A DNA stretch of 64,000 bases from Bacteroidaceae bacterium (GCA_016286165.1 JAEESE010000007.1:62001-126000); one strand, 5' to 3'; positions 36,553-46,782 are shown, counted from the stretch's first letter. Notes: generated from the letters alone by a model not told the origin. Made by a program: numbers and translations.

Positions 36553-36568
36553 TTGAATTGATTAACGT

Positions 36569-38650
36569 TTATAGGTCGTCCTCACCCTTTCCTTCGCCTT
36601 CGATACCATAGACGCTCTTTGGAACTATCTCAAGGTAGTCGAACATGAGCTCGGCACCACCGACAGCATAGGTCGAACGGATTCGCATGGTATGCTGTAC
36701 GTTGCCGTCGAGCGGACCTGTGTAGATCAGGCGGCGAACAGTACCATTATTGTTGCAGAAGGGTGATGAATTGGAGGCACTAAGCAGATTGTCATCTTTG
36801 ACAGATCCGCCGCCTGTAGAAATGTTACGGACACTGCGAGGACCGTAGTACCAACCTTGGTTGGCAAGTTCCTTACGCGTCTGGTCCTTAGCATCCTGTG
36901 ACAGGCTTGTATAATTGCTTCTCCATCCTACACGGGCTTCCCATACGCCTGAGAAGTTGCCACCATTACCACGCATGTCAAGAGGTATACCCTGAGGCAG
37001 ACCATCAACATAGAACTGCGCGATACCACGTGTCGGGATAAGGCAGAAACCTAAACGAATCTGATACTGGCCTGTAGGCACGCTAGGCAGGTTGAATGTG
37101 ATATCATAAACATTGTTGTCGGAACGGAGGTTGAACTCATCGCCCTCATAGCTCCAATAGTAGTTGCGGCAGCCCTGATATATGAAGTCACCGTCCTCGT
37201 TGGTTTCAACATTATCAAACCATCCTGGCGGGAAGATATAGTTGCGAGCAGCTGCATCCTTAGAGCTGGTGGCGTCACCTTCACCTGTACGTGACGTACG
37301 GATATCATTGGTCATCAGCTCGGGCCAGATATCGTAGAAGTCAATACGCAGACGAGTGTTGAACACGGTGTTATGTGTGTTCTCTCCGTAGTCGATGAGG
37401 CGGTCAATATAATAATACACGCCATTAACAGCTTCTTGAACGAGACCCTCGCCAACGGTCTGGCTGACGATAGCACCGCGATTAGTAAGGTTGGGGCGGT
37501 TGGGATCATACATGCGGTTGAGATAAAGAGAACGTATCTGCGACTGTCCACGGAACTTGTTTGTTCCGTACACATATTCCACTTTCACCGTCGACAGTGG
37601 CAGCATAGTAGAATACCACTCGGTCGGGTTAATCTCGTTGCGGAAGATGGTGCAGTTGGTGTACAGCTTGCTATAGAGAGCCTTGCGGTCGAGCAAGTGA
37701 TAAGCTATCAACTTGTTCAGAGGATTGCGCGGATCTTTCAGAGCTTCGGGAGTCTTGCCATAATACTCTTGTCCGGCACCATCGGTATATATGGTACAAG
37801 CATAGTCGTACATAGATTCCCAATCAGTGATTCCATATTCAGCTGACAAGATGCTATCAGGCACTGCAAAAGCAGTGAAACCGAAATTACGTGACTGAGG
37901 AACCCAACAATAGTTCTGATGCTCGTGTGAGCGGTACAGGCCTGCCATATATTCCCAGTCGCGAGGGTCGTAGGAAGGATCCTTGATGCGTTGCATCTTT
38001 TCGTCTATGCCTGTTACCTCGAGGCAAGTGTTGAAGATGCTTATCGAAGCGTCCTCACGCATAATCGTGGGCAAGGTCTGGTTGGATGACTCTGCTACCG
38101 TGCTGATAGGATGTACGATACCGTTATCTACGGAGTCATTTGCCAGTTCGTAAATCACCAATGCCGAACGGTTGATGCGGTAAGTGGTAACGGAGTCGTC
38201 GCCCATTAGCATCTGCACAGGCTCACATGCCAAGGGACGCCCCAACATGTTGGGGTCTTCGATGAAGCCTTGCAAAGCTGCGAGGTCGGCCATTGAATAC
38301 ATCTTGTCAACAAGAAGTGTGCTGGCTATGGTATCGCAGTCGGCACTTGTAAGAGCGTCGATACTGCTGACTCCATGGCTGTCGAGATACTGCTTGACAG
38401 CTGCATTAGTAGGTGCGAAGCAGGTGTAAGTGCCATATGTAGAGAGGAGTTCCATCTTGCCGGCCTTCTCTACGATAGCTGCAAAGTCTGAGAATTCAGC
38501 ATTGTTGCGAAGATAATCGCTCAGCATCTCAGGCTTGTAGGTATATAGATCCTCATCAGCTATATTATCGTTACAGCCGACAAGAGCCACGGACGCTACT
38601 GTGAAAATCATTAGCGTCAGCCGTGTGATATACTTATTAGTCTTTTTCAT
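36569..38650 (-). CDS. Fasciclin-domain surface lipoprotein with C-terminal binding-type domain
   Basis: 693 aa. The signal peptide has its lipobox cysteine at residue 26, followed by NDNIADEDL. A classical FAS1 domain starts near residue 40 (LSDYLRNNAEFSDFAAIVEK ... YGTYTCFAPTNAAVKQYLDS). A second FAS1-like region is suggested near 235-400 (FGFTAFAVPDSIL, NKLIAYHLLD, YYIDRLIDYG). The last 200 residues (YDITFNLPSVPTGQYQIRLG ... FDYLEIVPK) look like a beta-sandwich, perhaps a carbohydrate- or protein-binding module. It is encoded between SusD of the first set and the fasciclin gene of the second set, with a 78-bp spacer to the latter. The ligand is unknown. Confidence 0.88.
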   Translation of the reverse strand: MKKTNKYITRLTLMIFTVASVALVGCNDNIADEDLYTYKPEMLSDYLRNNAEFSDFAAIVEKAGKMELLSTYGTYTCFAPTNAAVKQYLDSHGVSSIDALTSADCDTIASTLLVDKMYSMADLAALQGFIEDPNMLGRPLACEPVQMLMGDDSVTTYRINRSALVIYELANDSVDNGIVHPISTVAESSNQTLPTIMREDASISIFNTCLEVTGIDEKMQRIKDPSYDPRDWEYMAGLYRSHEHQNYCWVPQSRNFGFTAFAVPDSILSAEYGITDWESMYDYACTIYTDGAGQEYYGKTPEALKDPRNPLNKLIAYHLLDRKALYSKLYTNCTIFRNEINPTEWYSTMLPLSTVKVEYVYGTNKFRGQSQIRSLYLNRMYDPNRPNLTNRGAIVSQTVGEGLVQEAVNGVYYYIDRLIDYGENTHNTVFNTRLRIDFYDIWPELMTNDIRTSRTGEGDATSSKDAAARNYIFPPGWFDNVETNEDGDFIYQGCRNYYWSYEGDEFNLRSDNNVYDITFNLPSVPTGQYQIRLGFCLIPTRGIAQFYVDGLPQGIPLDMRGNGGNFSGVWEARVGWRSNYTSLSQDAKDQTRKELANQGWYYGPRSVRNISTGGGSVKDDNLLSASNSSPFCNNNGTVRRLIYTGPLDGNVQHTMRIRSTYAVGGAELMFDYLEIVPKSVYGIEGEGKGEDDL

Positions 38651-38668
38651 AGAGCTATATACTTAACA

Positions 38669-40453
38669 TTATTCATTGATGTCGTAAGTTGTCTTGCCGG
38701 CACCATAGATGCTCTTCTGGACAAGATAAGGATTGACTTGCACTTCCTCCTTGGCATATGGCCAGAAGAGGTAAGGCATACTGGGGAAGAGTCCTGTGCC
38801 GCCGCTACTGATCTTAGAGGTGACTGTGTTCTTGACGATGTCGGTATTGCCGTCAAAGCGCGCGTAACGAATCAGGTCAAAGAATCGTTTGCCTTCGAAC
38901 ATCAGTTCTGCATTACGCTCCTTACGCAGCGTCTGCATGAGAGGACCGCGATGGGTGGCATCAGAACTTGTGGGCGACATGTGCTTAGTGCGATCAGTCA
39001 CTGAACGAGCATTAACGAGGTAAATCAAATCGAATGCCTTCTCAAGCAACGCAGTATTTTCCTCTGTCTCCTCGTCGGTGGCCTTCATGAGGTAGGCTTC
39101 AGCTTCGAGAAGCATGACATCGGTCAAGCGATAGAAGATCCAGTTGCGGTCCTGATCTGAATGACCTTGGAATGCCGAACTCTCGAAACTGTTGAATTGA
39201 ATGTTGTTTTGCACTCTGGGTTCAAGATTGAAGCCAGATGCTACACACTTACGGATATAACCTTCGCCGTAGTTTTGATCAACTGGCTGGAAACTTGTAT
39301 AATAACGTGTGTCGTAGTTGTTAGCAAAGAATGCATTTGTACCATTGAACACATCAGATACAATACTTGGATTCACGGCAAGTAAACCAGAACCGCTATT
39401 GCTACCAGTCGTTAAATAAGCTCCATAAAGAGAACCTACAGCTGAACTCTGAACGTAGTTTGTCTGGGCTGAGGAATAGTTGAACGAGAGCTCGAAAATA
39501 CTCTCAAAGCTATTGCCCTTACCGAAAATAGCATCAGCCACATTTGAAGCATTGTTCTGTGTATTCTGATAAAGTGGTACTATGAGTCCGTGAGGAGCTG
39601 TCAGCAACTGAGGCGCACTGAAAGTGAGTGAGGTCTGACGGCTGTATTCACGCTCATAGTCCTTGAGTTTAGCTGCTATCACCGCTTCGCCACACTCAAT
39701 AGCCTTGTCGAAATTCTTTTGCCACAGATACATCTCAGTGAGCATGGCATTGATTGCAGGACGAGTGATACGGTTGCAATTGCTGTTGTACATCTGACCG
39801 ACGCCGTCGTTGCGTGAATCTATGGCAGCATGGTGCTCAAGAGCGAAAGGCTTCACGGCCTCCAAGTCCTTGATTATCTCGCCCAGAACATAGTCGAACG
39901 AACTTGCCGGCTGGTACTCAACCTCATCCTCCTGAGTGACTGCCTCACGAGTGAAAGGAACCTCGTCGAATGCTCTGATGAGATAGAAATAGCACAACGA
40001 ACGCAAAGCTGTCATCTCAGCAATGGTAGCCTGGACGTCACTATTGCGGTATGAAGGATCGTTCTGGCTTACCAATGGTGCATTGCGAATAACAGTATTA
40101 CATTTATTGATTACTTCATAGAATCTGTCCCACTTGCAATAGCTGTTGGTGGTGAGCAGGTTCTCGCGTAATGCCTGATACAAATCTTCTACGTTTTGCA
40201 CGTCAGTTCCCGGATATATGTTCTCGCTGCGGAGCTCGCCCCATACGATGCATCGGCGAATGAACTCGTCGGATTGCATCGTAGCATAACAACCGGCAAC
40301 CATCTGATCTACGTCGGTTTTCTCGTTCCAGAAATTATCCTCGGTGACAATGTCACGCGGCTTAATCTCAAGGAAGTCACTACAACCGACTAGTGCTAGG
40401 CTGAGCAATCCCAGCGCCGCACCAGTTCTTATTGTTTTATATAACTGTTTCAT
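38669..40453 (-). CDS. SusD/RagB-family surface lipoprotein (first set)
   Basis: 594 aa. The lipobox cysteine is at residue 24 and is followed by SDFLEIKPRDIVTEDNFWN, the standard SusD N-terminal pattern. The TPR-like helices (YEVINKCNTVIRNAP, TALRSLCYFYLIRAFDEVPF) and the C-terminal LRKERNAELMFEGKRFFDLIRY are canonical for RagB/SusD. It should cap the SusC encoded 21 bp upstream. The length is normal for the family. No adjacent glycoside hydrolase or sensor gene is present, so the ligand class cannot be assigned from context. Confidence 0.95.
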   Translation of the reverse strand: MKQLYKTIRTGAALGLLSLALVGCSDFLEIKPRDIVTEDNFWNEKTDVDQMVAGCYATMQSDEFIRRCIVWGELRSENIYPGTDVQNVEDLYQALRENLLTTNSYCKWDRFYEVINKCNTVIRNAPLVSQNDPSYRNSDVQATIAEMTALRSLCYFYLIRAFDEVPFTREAVTQEDEVEYQPASSFDYVLGEIIKDLEAVKPFALEHHAAIDSRNDGVGQMYNSNCNRITRPAINAMLTEMYLWQKNFDKAIECGEAVIAAKLKDYEREYSRQTSLTFSAPQLLTAPHGLIVPLYQNTQNNASNVADAIFGKGNSFESIFELSFNYSSAQTNYVQSSAVGSLYGAYLTTGSNSGSGLLAVNPSIVSDVFNGTNAFFANNYDTRYYTSFQPVDQNYGEGYIRKCVASGFNLEPRVQNNIQFNSFESSAFQGHSDQDRNWIFYRLTDVMLLEAEAYLMKATDEETEENTALLEKAFDLIYLVNARSVTDRTKHMSPTSSDATHRGPLMQTLRKERNAELMFEGKRFFDLIRYARFDGNTDIVKNTVTSKISSGGTGLFPSMPYLFWPYAKEEVQVNPYLVQKSIYGAGKTTYDINE

Positions 40454-40474
40454 ATTTGTAAGGATTGCTGAGTG

Positions 40475-43400
40475 TTAGAAACCTATTGTTACACCAACGG
40501 TATACGACTTCGAGCGCGGTGTCTTTGATGAGTCTGTCGTAACACCATAACCGCCATAACCAATTTCTGGGTCAACACCGGAATACTTGGTCAGGCAGAA
40601 GAGGTTGTTGGCAGAAGCATAGAAGTTAAGAGTCTTCAGATGCCAGTTCTTGAGAACCTTGGGATCAAAGCTGTAGTTGAGCTGCAGATAGTTGAGACGG
40701 AGGAAAGAACCATCCTCTACAAAACGATCACTGATGAGGGTGTTGTAGTTGCTCGAGTTACCGAACATGGCACGCGGTATTGAGGTGACATCACCTTCCT
40801 TGCGCCAACGGTAGTTGACAGCCTGGCTCTGGTTGTTGTTGCTGACCATGGCTTCCATATCCAGACGTGCCATATTCAAGATATCGTAGTCTATACGATA
40901 GTTAAAGTTAGCACGTAAAGCCCAACGGTCGTAATGCAATGTGAAACCAAAACCACCTGTCAGTCGTGGCAGCGAGTTACCGAGATATACGAGGTCGCTT
41001 TGATTGATGTTACCATCGTTATTGACATCTTCGTAGATTGCATCACCGCCCTTGAAGTAATAACCGGAATTAGTCTCAGGCTTATAGCAGAAGCGCATCT
41101 GCACGGGATCACCCTTGGCATCCTTTACATAGTTGCCAGAGGCACCTATTGCAATAGGATATGTCTTGCCGGCATTGATATTCTCTTGAAGAACATTGGT
41201 GCCGTTGGCCTGATCTGCACGAGCTATATCACGTGCTGTGTTATAGTTGTACTGATAGACGCCTTTGCTGCGGAAACCGTAAATCGAACCGAATGGATTA
41301 TTCAGCTGCACGCGTTGAAGCACGGAACGGTTACCTTCGGTCCAGTCGTGGTTAAAGGTCTTCAGCACGAGGGGATCCATCTTGGTTATAACGTTGATGT
41401 TGTTGGCGAAGTTGATGTAGGCATCCATATAGAACTTTCCTTTCTTTAGCAGACGTTCACCTAAGAACTGCAATTCCCAACCTTCGTTCTTCATGTTGCC
41501 TACGTTACGAAAACGCAGATTGTTCCATCCGTTCGAAGTCGGGATGAGAGCATCAGGCAGCAACATATCCTTGGTGATACGACGATAGAGGTCTACTACA
41601 ACCTTAAAACGGTCATCGAAGAATTTGAGGTCAATACCGAGGTTCCAGGTGTATACCTGCTCCCATCTGAAGTCTGTCAGCTTCAATCCGCTCGGGTTCA
41701 TCACCACTTGGTTGAGGTAACGCACTCCGGATGAGTATGTATTAAGGTATAGGTAATCCTGTCCCGGAGCATTACCCGTGTAACCCCAACCCGGACGAAC
41801 GGCAAACTCATTCATCTTGATTTTCTCACGAACGCCTTTCATCCAAGGCTCGTCGCTGATGATCCACTTACCCGAAATAGCTGGGAAGATTCCCCAACGG
41901 CTGTTTTGACCGAACTTGGTCGTAGCATCAGCACGCATAGAGTAGTCTATAACGTAACGGCCTTTGTATGCATAGTGAGTGGAGAAGGTCCAGTAAAGCG
42001 AGCGCCACTCACTGAAGCCGCTGCCCATACCTGTCACATTGCCGCCAGCTGTCACAGAACCTAATCTGTCTGGCAGGCGGTTGATGTCTGTGCTTTGGTT
42101 GCTTGAGCTACCGCTCACAAGCTGGAAACGACCGAGAGCCATCAGTGCGTGATCTTCATTGTTGAAGTGAGGACGGAAGGTCAGCGTGTGAGTTGTAGTA
42201 AAGGCCAGGTTCTTACGGCTGTAGCTGTAAGCTCGGCCTATATCATGGTAATTATTGCTTAGCAGCGAACGTGGGAAGTTCTGGTCGGTGTAGTCGTTGT
42301 ACACGTTCATCACCACGCGACCGTTGTAACGCAGTTGGGTGTGATCATCATCAAGTCCAAGGAGTTTGTATTCAAGTTCCAACTCCGGAGAGATGTCGTA
42401 GGTCGTTTGCATGTTCTTGGCATACTTGGCTGAGGCCAGCGGGTTATGCGAATCACGCTGATCGTTGAAGTTGCCCGACTGAGCAGCCGTCAACTGTCCG
42501 TAGCCAGTAAAAGCATACTGCGGTACGATATAGTATTCACCTGTATTGTATTCGTTGCCATTCTCGTCGCGCAACCAACGATAAGGCGACAGGTTAGGCA
42601 TCTTGGTGTAGGCGATACCGAGCAGGCCATCGTAGTTGCGGTTGTTTTTGGTGTATGTCAACGAGAAATTCGACATAATCTTGATGCGGTCGTTCACGTA
42701 GTAGTCCAGAGCCATACGAGTGGAGAAGCGGTTAAGCTTCTGCTCGATGATGGTACCAGTCTCGTGGTCGTAACCGCCAGAGATACGGAAGAGGGTTTTC
42801 TCATCACCACCAGATACGCTGACATAATGGTTCTGTCGGAGACCGTTCTGCTTCACAAGGTCCACCCAGTCGGTGTTCTTGTTGAACATAAGGAACTCAG
42901 AATAGTTCTCATCATAGTTCAACTCTTGAATGCGACCTACATAAGTTTGCTGCTGAGGATTGAAATAGGACTCCTTGAGCAACATCGTATATTGGTCACC
43001 ATTGAGCAGTTTGATGCCCTCAGGCTGGTGTGTCATGGTCATCTTCACCGAGTAGGTCACCTGCGGAGCACCACGGCGGCCACGCTTGGTCTTGATTTCG
43101 ATAACACCATTGGCGCCTTGCGAACCCCAGATAGCCGTTGCTGCAGCGTCTTTAAGCACCTGGATATCCTCGATATCCTCGGTGTTTACATTAAGCAGCT
43201 GAGCAAACTTCTCATCGTTGGCCGTTGCTGTGTCGAAGTCCGAAAGGTCGACATTCCACACATTACCGTTCACCACGATAAGAGGCTCATTTGATGTAAG
43301 CGTCGACACTGTTGAAGCACCACGCAAACGCATGCTTGTACCAGCGCCAAGGTCACCCGAGTTAGCCACGATGTCAAGACCGGCGATACGTCCTTGAAGA

Positions 43401-43849
43401 GCTTCATCGACTGAGGTAATGCCAAGTCCTTCAAACTCCTTAGCTGATATGCCCTGTGTGGCAAAGCTGACTTCTCGCTCTGGAATCTCCAGACCAGATG
43501 TCTTAACTTTCTTTGGAGCTACCTTCACCACTTCCTTCATCGTCTTGGTAGCATCTTCCATCGTGATCTTATAAACGGTCTTGTTGATAGGCAGCGTTTG
43601 GGTTTTGAAGCCCATGAAACTGATTGTTATCTTGTTCTTAGTGCTCTTGATTGGCAGCACGAAGTTACCGTTCATGTCCGTAGCAGTAGCATTCACGATA
43701 CGATTTGAGGCATCAACCTCACGCACACTGGCGCCAGGTAACACATCAAATTCGTCGCTTACAGTACCACTAATGCGCGAGATCTGCGCCATAGCCAACG
43801 TAGACGTCAGCAGCAGGCAGCATGTAATGATATACTTTATAGCTTTCAT
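40475..43849 (-). CDS. SusC/RagA-family TonB-dependent transporter (first set)
   Basis: 1124 aa. The signal peptide ends LAMAQ. A carboxypeptidase-D regulatory-like domain covers about 24-97 (ISGTVSDEFDVLPGASV). The plug has LQGRIAGLDIVANSGDLGAG and the SusC box VLKDAAATAIWGSQGANGVI (231-250). The remaining barrel ends in YTVGVTIGF, a normal outer-membrane C-terminus with terminal Phe. The start overlaps the stop of the fasciclin gene upstream (ATGA), the same arrangement as in the second set. It is a TonB-powered importer of an unknown ligand. The sequence is clearly distinct from the second SusC, so the two sets are not a recent duplication. Confidence 0.96.
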   Translation of the reverse strand: MKAIKYIITCCLLLTSTLAMAQISRISGTVSDEFDVLPGASVREVDASNRIVNATATDMNGNFVLPIKSTKNKITISFMGFKTQTLPINKTVYKITMEDATKTMKEVVKVAPKKVKTSGLEIPEREVSFATQGISAKEFEGLGITSVDEALQGRIAGLDIVANSGDLGAGTSMRLRGASTVSTLTSNEPLIVVNGNVWNVDLSDFDTATANDEKFAQLLNVNTEDIEDIQVLKDAAATAIWGSQGANGVIEIKTKRGRRGAPQVTYSVKMTMTHQPEGIKLLNGDQYTMLLKESYFNPQQQTYVGRIQELNYDENYSEFLMFNKNTDWVDLVKQNGLRQNHYVSVSGGDEKTLFRISGGYDHETGTIIEQKLNRFSTRMALDYYVNDRIKIMSNFSLTYTKNNRNYDGLLGIAYTKMPNLSPYRWLRDENGNEYNTGEYYIVPQYAFTGYGQLTAAQSGNFNDQRDSHNPLASAKYAKNMQTTYDISPELELEYKLLGLDDDHTQLRYNGRVVMNVYNDYTDQNFPRSLLSNNYHDIGRAYSYSRKNLAFTTTHTLTFRPHFNNEDHALMALGRFQLVSGSSSNQSTDINRLPDRLGSVTAGGNVTGMGSGFSEWRSLYWTFSTHYAYKGRYVIDYSMRADATTKFGQNSRWGIFPAISGKWIISDEPWMKGVREKIKMNEFAVRPGWGYTGNAPGQDYLYLNTYSSGVRYLNQVVMNPSGLKLTDFRWEQVYTWNLGIDLKFFDDRFKVVVDLYRRITKDMLLPDALIPTSNGWNNLRFRNVGNMKNEGWELQFLGERLLKKGKFYMDAYINFANNINVITKMDPLVLKTFNHDWTEGNRSVLQRVQLNNPFGSIYGFRSKGVYQYNYNTARDIARADQANGTNVLQENINAGKTYPIAIGASGNYVKDAKGDPVQMRFCYKPETNSGYYFKGGDAIYEDVNNDGNINQSDLVYLGNSLPRLTGGFGFTLHYDRWALRANFNYRIDYDILNMARLDMEAMVSNNNQSQAVNYRWRKEGDVTSIPRAMFGNSSNYNTLISDRFVEDGSFLRLNYLQLNYSFDPKVLKNWHLKTLNFYASANNLFCLTKYSGVDPEIGYGGYGVTTDSSKTPRSKSYTVGVTIGF

Positions 43850-46668
43850 CTTCTTCTGATTGGATTAGTGGTTGAGTTATTCTGGTCTTCTGCAATCCAT
43901 TCTGGCAACTCAGGCTTCGGGAAGTCAGCCGGCAGGAACTGAAAATCGCCGTAAGAGAGAGCGCGGTCAATAAGGTGTATTGCAGCGCTCGAGGTGCCAT
44001 AAATGGTTCTATTACTCTTGGTAAAGTAGTATTGGCGAGTCATAATGTTGCTATGAGCGCCGTCTATTACTGTAGCAGTGTTGCCCGTAGCATCCGTTAC
44101 GCGAAGTACACGTTGGTAGTTGGAAACGTTGAGGCGACGGAAACGGTTCATTGCAGTATCCACGGCTGCTGTCTCATATACGCCAGTCGAATCCGTTCCT
44201 CCAAGGTAGATGGAGTTATCCTGGATATGATAACGAACGAAATTGTCGATGACGTCTTGTATGCGCTGTTTCATTGACATACCATAGTCCGTGAGTTGAT
44301 CGAGCTCGGCATCCTGTTCTTCAGTCAGATCCTTGTGAGCTTGCTGATAGTCAGTGATGGCATCGAGGAAATCCTCCCAAGCCTCGGCCTGCTCGTGAGT
44401 TGGCAACTTGCCTGCATCCTCTAAAGCCTTGATAGCTTCGTTGGTAGGAACGTAGACAGTATAGTGGAAGTTGTTCATCGTAGTGATGGCACGGTCTATT
44501 GTTGTGTGGCCATCAACCGAAGAGCCCAGTGTTGACACGAAGGAAGCAGAACCCAACAGACGATTGAAGCCTGTGTACTCAGGATGTGCTATTGTGTCGG
44601 ATATAGCTTTGTAAGGGCTGACGAGTGTGGTCTGCGGAATAGTGTCGAGTATATAAGATACACCATTGCCAGACTCTCGCTGGTCGAAAATCTTCTCTTC
44701 GTCAATAGCTGTGAAATAGCCTTTCTCGGCTTGAGCCGAACCTGCTATACCCGTGACGTTACCGCCATTGAAACGAACAGTGATGGGGCTGCCAGCCTTG
44801 TTCAGGTAAATGGTCTGACCAGGATGGAATGTTTGAGCTCCACGTTGTCCGTGAACTATAATAATATTCTCAAGTATGTCACGCAGACGGTTGTTAATGA
44901 CGGCCATCGTAGGCTGAGTGGTAGCGAGCTCACTCGTCACGTTGCCCAGCGAGTCAAGTTTGAACGCCTGGGCATATACAGGCAGAGTGCTTTGCTCTGG
45001 ACGCAGAGTGAAGACCAATGCTGAGCGTTCGGTCTCGCCATAGGCGAATGAATAGGGATCAATGTAAGTCAGGAACGCCTGGTCGTTGGGAATCAGGAAA
45101 CTGTAGGAGCTCGCCATGGAGTTCAAGTAAGCACTGTACTCACCGGCGATGGTCCATGTAGCATGGTTCTCGTAACGCTTGTCGGCCACTGTGGTGTAGA
45201 TAACACTCAGGTCCTCATCAGCTCTCAGCACAGCTGGGAAGAACACGCTTTGGTGTTCAGGAGCTACGAATACCTTGTTAACCTGGTAAACAACACCGTT
45301 GCACGCCATGAAACAACTGTCGATATCATCAGCCACGATTCCCATATTCTCTGCAGCAGTATTCTTAAGCGAGCGGAACTTAGAAGGTACCGTACCGCGG
45401 AAACTGCTCTGCATGCAGTTGTTGATGAAAGGAAGCACAACGTTGTCGGGAACATTACGCCAATCGTACCCGTACTTCAAACCGATAGCTGCGCCATCGT
45501 GGTGCAGATAGTAGTCCATCCACTCGTTAGTCGGCACAAACATGGCTGCGCCATCCTCGGCCATTGTGTAGCGGTTACCGCTTGTAAACAGCACGTATTG
45601 GTTCCAACCTGGATCGAAACTGATACCGTTCACTGTGCGGTTGGTTTCTACAACAGCTTTGAGCTCATGGTTGCCTGCTGTGTTGAAATAACGCTTTACA
45701 AACAGTGAGTCTTCACGTCCGTCAAGGCTTTGGACTGAAATGAAGTAAGGATAGCTGTAACGTTCGAGCAGTTCGCTGAACACACTGAACTGAGGCTTCG
45801 ACGAGATGATGTCGGCCATATTACCCAGCGGCTCGGGCACCTCTGTCAGTACGTGGATATATCCGTTTTGACAAGTGATATCCTGCAGGTAGGTTTTTCC
45901 TTCATCCTTCGACCACTTCCCTTCGTTCAAAGCTATCGGAAGTCCATTGATATAACTGCGGTCTGTGGTCTTTGAAGCACCATTCGTCAACATATCCAAA
46001 TCGAGGTCAGTGATGTTGTTCTGCTTCATATATTTGGGCAGAAAGTGCACCATAGGAGCTGCCGTATTGTCTTTGTAAAGCTTGATGCTAGCACGATCGC
46101 GCACTTCAGCCCAATAGTCAATCTGGTTGCCGTCGCTCTCGTAACGGGCAGGGTTAACAATAGGATACTTGTCCCTTGTTACCACAGGCACAGAGTCGGC
46201 AATATCCATACGCGATTCTCTCCTGAGGCATGCACCTTCTACTGGAGGATCACCAGGAGTGTTGCTAAGCAACTCGATGAGATAGGCGCTGTTGATCATT
46301 GCCGACTTTAGGATGTTCTTCTTTTCAGCTTTGGGTAACTGAGTCGAAGATGTCAAACCACGTTTCTTAAGGAAACGTTCCCAAGCTGCATCGTCAGCCA
46401 CGAACACAGTCATACTGCCTGAGCGACGTAGTAAGTCGGGATAGTTGGTCTCCGAGAGGTCTGGATCATTGATAAGCGCGAGAGTCTGCTTAAAGGACCC
46501 TCGGCTCTCCAGTTCCTCATAGATGCTGCTTCCCAGCCATGACGGGGTGCCTGTCAAGAGATCGTCTTGACAAGAAGTGTTTAGCACGGCACCCCCGGCT
46601 ATTAGAAACGCAGCAACAAACGTGCTTACACCATGTGTAAGCCTACGTTTAAGAATACTGTTTTCCAT
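43846..46668 (-). CDS. Multi-fasciclin-domain surface lipoprotein (first set)
   Basis: 940 aa from ATG 46668; a TTG 6 bp upstream is rejected. The lipobox cysteine is at residue 33 in NTSCQDDLL. Several FAS1-type blocks, each with the pattern V/F-x-V/I-P-x-D/N-x-A, can be seen: MTVFVADDAAWERFL near 95, MFVPTNEWMDYYL near 385, SFLIPNDQAFLTYI near 535 and YTVYVPTNEAIKAL near 745. This suggests four domains. FAS1 domains are cell-adhesion modules in eukaryotes and bacteria. It is the first gene of the 17.6-kb operon and overlaps the SusC start by 4 bp. The protein may sit on the SusCD complex as a ligand-capturing accessory; this is an inference from coupling and localisation. Confidence 0.88.
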   Translation of the reverse strand: MENSILKRRLTHGVSTFVAAFLIAGGAVLNTSCQDDLLTGTPSWLGSSIYEELESRGSFKQTLALINDPDLSETNYPDLLRRSGSMTVFVADDAAWERFLKKRGLTSSTQLPKAEKKNILKSAMINSAYLIELLSNTPGDPPVEGACLRRESRMDIADSVPVVTRDKYPIVNPARYESDGNQIDYWAEVRDRASIKLYKDNTAAPMVHFLPKYMKQNNITDLDLDMLTNGASKTTDRSYINGLPIALNEGKWSKDEGKTYLQDITCQNGYIHVLTEVPEPLGNMADIISSKPQFSVFSELLERYSYPYFISVQSLDGREDSLFVKRYFNTAGNHELKAVVETNRTVNGISFDPGWNQYVLFTSGNRYTMAEDGAAMFVPTNEWMDYYLHHDGAAIGLKYGYDWRNVPDNVVLPFINNCMQSSFRGTVPSKFRSLKNTAAENMGIVADDIDSCFMACNGVVYQVNKVFVAPEHQSVFFPAVLRADEDLSVIYTTVADKRYENHATWTIAGEYSAYLNSMASSYSFLIPNDQAFLTYIDPYSFAYGETERSALVFTLRPEQSTLPVYAQAFKLDSLGNVTSELATTQPTMAVINNRLRDILENIIIVHGQRGAQTFHPGQTIYLNKAGSPITVRFNGGNVTGIAGSAQAEKGYFTAIDEEKIFDQRESGNGVSYILDTIPQTTLVSPYKAISDTIAHPEYTGFNRLLGSASFVSTLGSSVDGHTTIDRAITTMNNFHYTVYVPTNEAIKALEDAGKLPTHEQAEAWEDFLDAITDYQQAHKDLTEEQDAELDQLTDYGMSMKQRIQDVIDNFVRYHIQDNSIYLGGTDSTGVYETAAVDTAMNRFRRLNVSNYQRVLRVTDATGNTATVIDGAHSNIMTRQYYFTKSNRTIYGTSSAAIHLIDRALSYGDFQFLPADFPKPELPEWIAEDQNNSTTNPIRRR

Positions 46669-46774
46669 TGACAAAATATTGATGAATAAATACTTGATTT
46701 CTTTTTGGTTACGTAGTAAATGATTCCGCTAAAATGTAGTTTTGAGCTAGCATGCCCATTTACATTTTCGAGGT

Positions 46775-46782
46775 CAAAATTA
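46775..46782 (-). promoter_or_regulatory. -7 box upstream of the fasciclin/SusCD operon
   Basis: On the minus strand the sequence reads TAATTTTG, matching TAnnTTTG, about 107 bp before the first start codon of the operon. A -33 TTTG is not at the expected spacing. The rest of the 510-bp gap 46669-47178 is AT-rich and holds this box and the panB terminator; a plus-strand 66-codon frame in it is not believed to be a gene. Confidence 0.4.

Noticed and set aside
29064..46668. Calling the SusC/SusD region a polysaccharide utilisation locus
   Set aside because: No glycoside hydrolase, lyase, sulfatase or hybrid sensor is present, so a glycan ligand is not supported.
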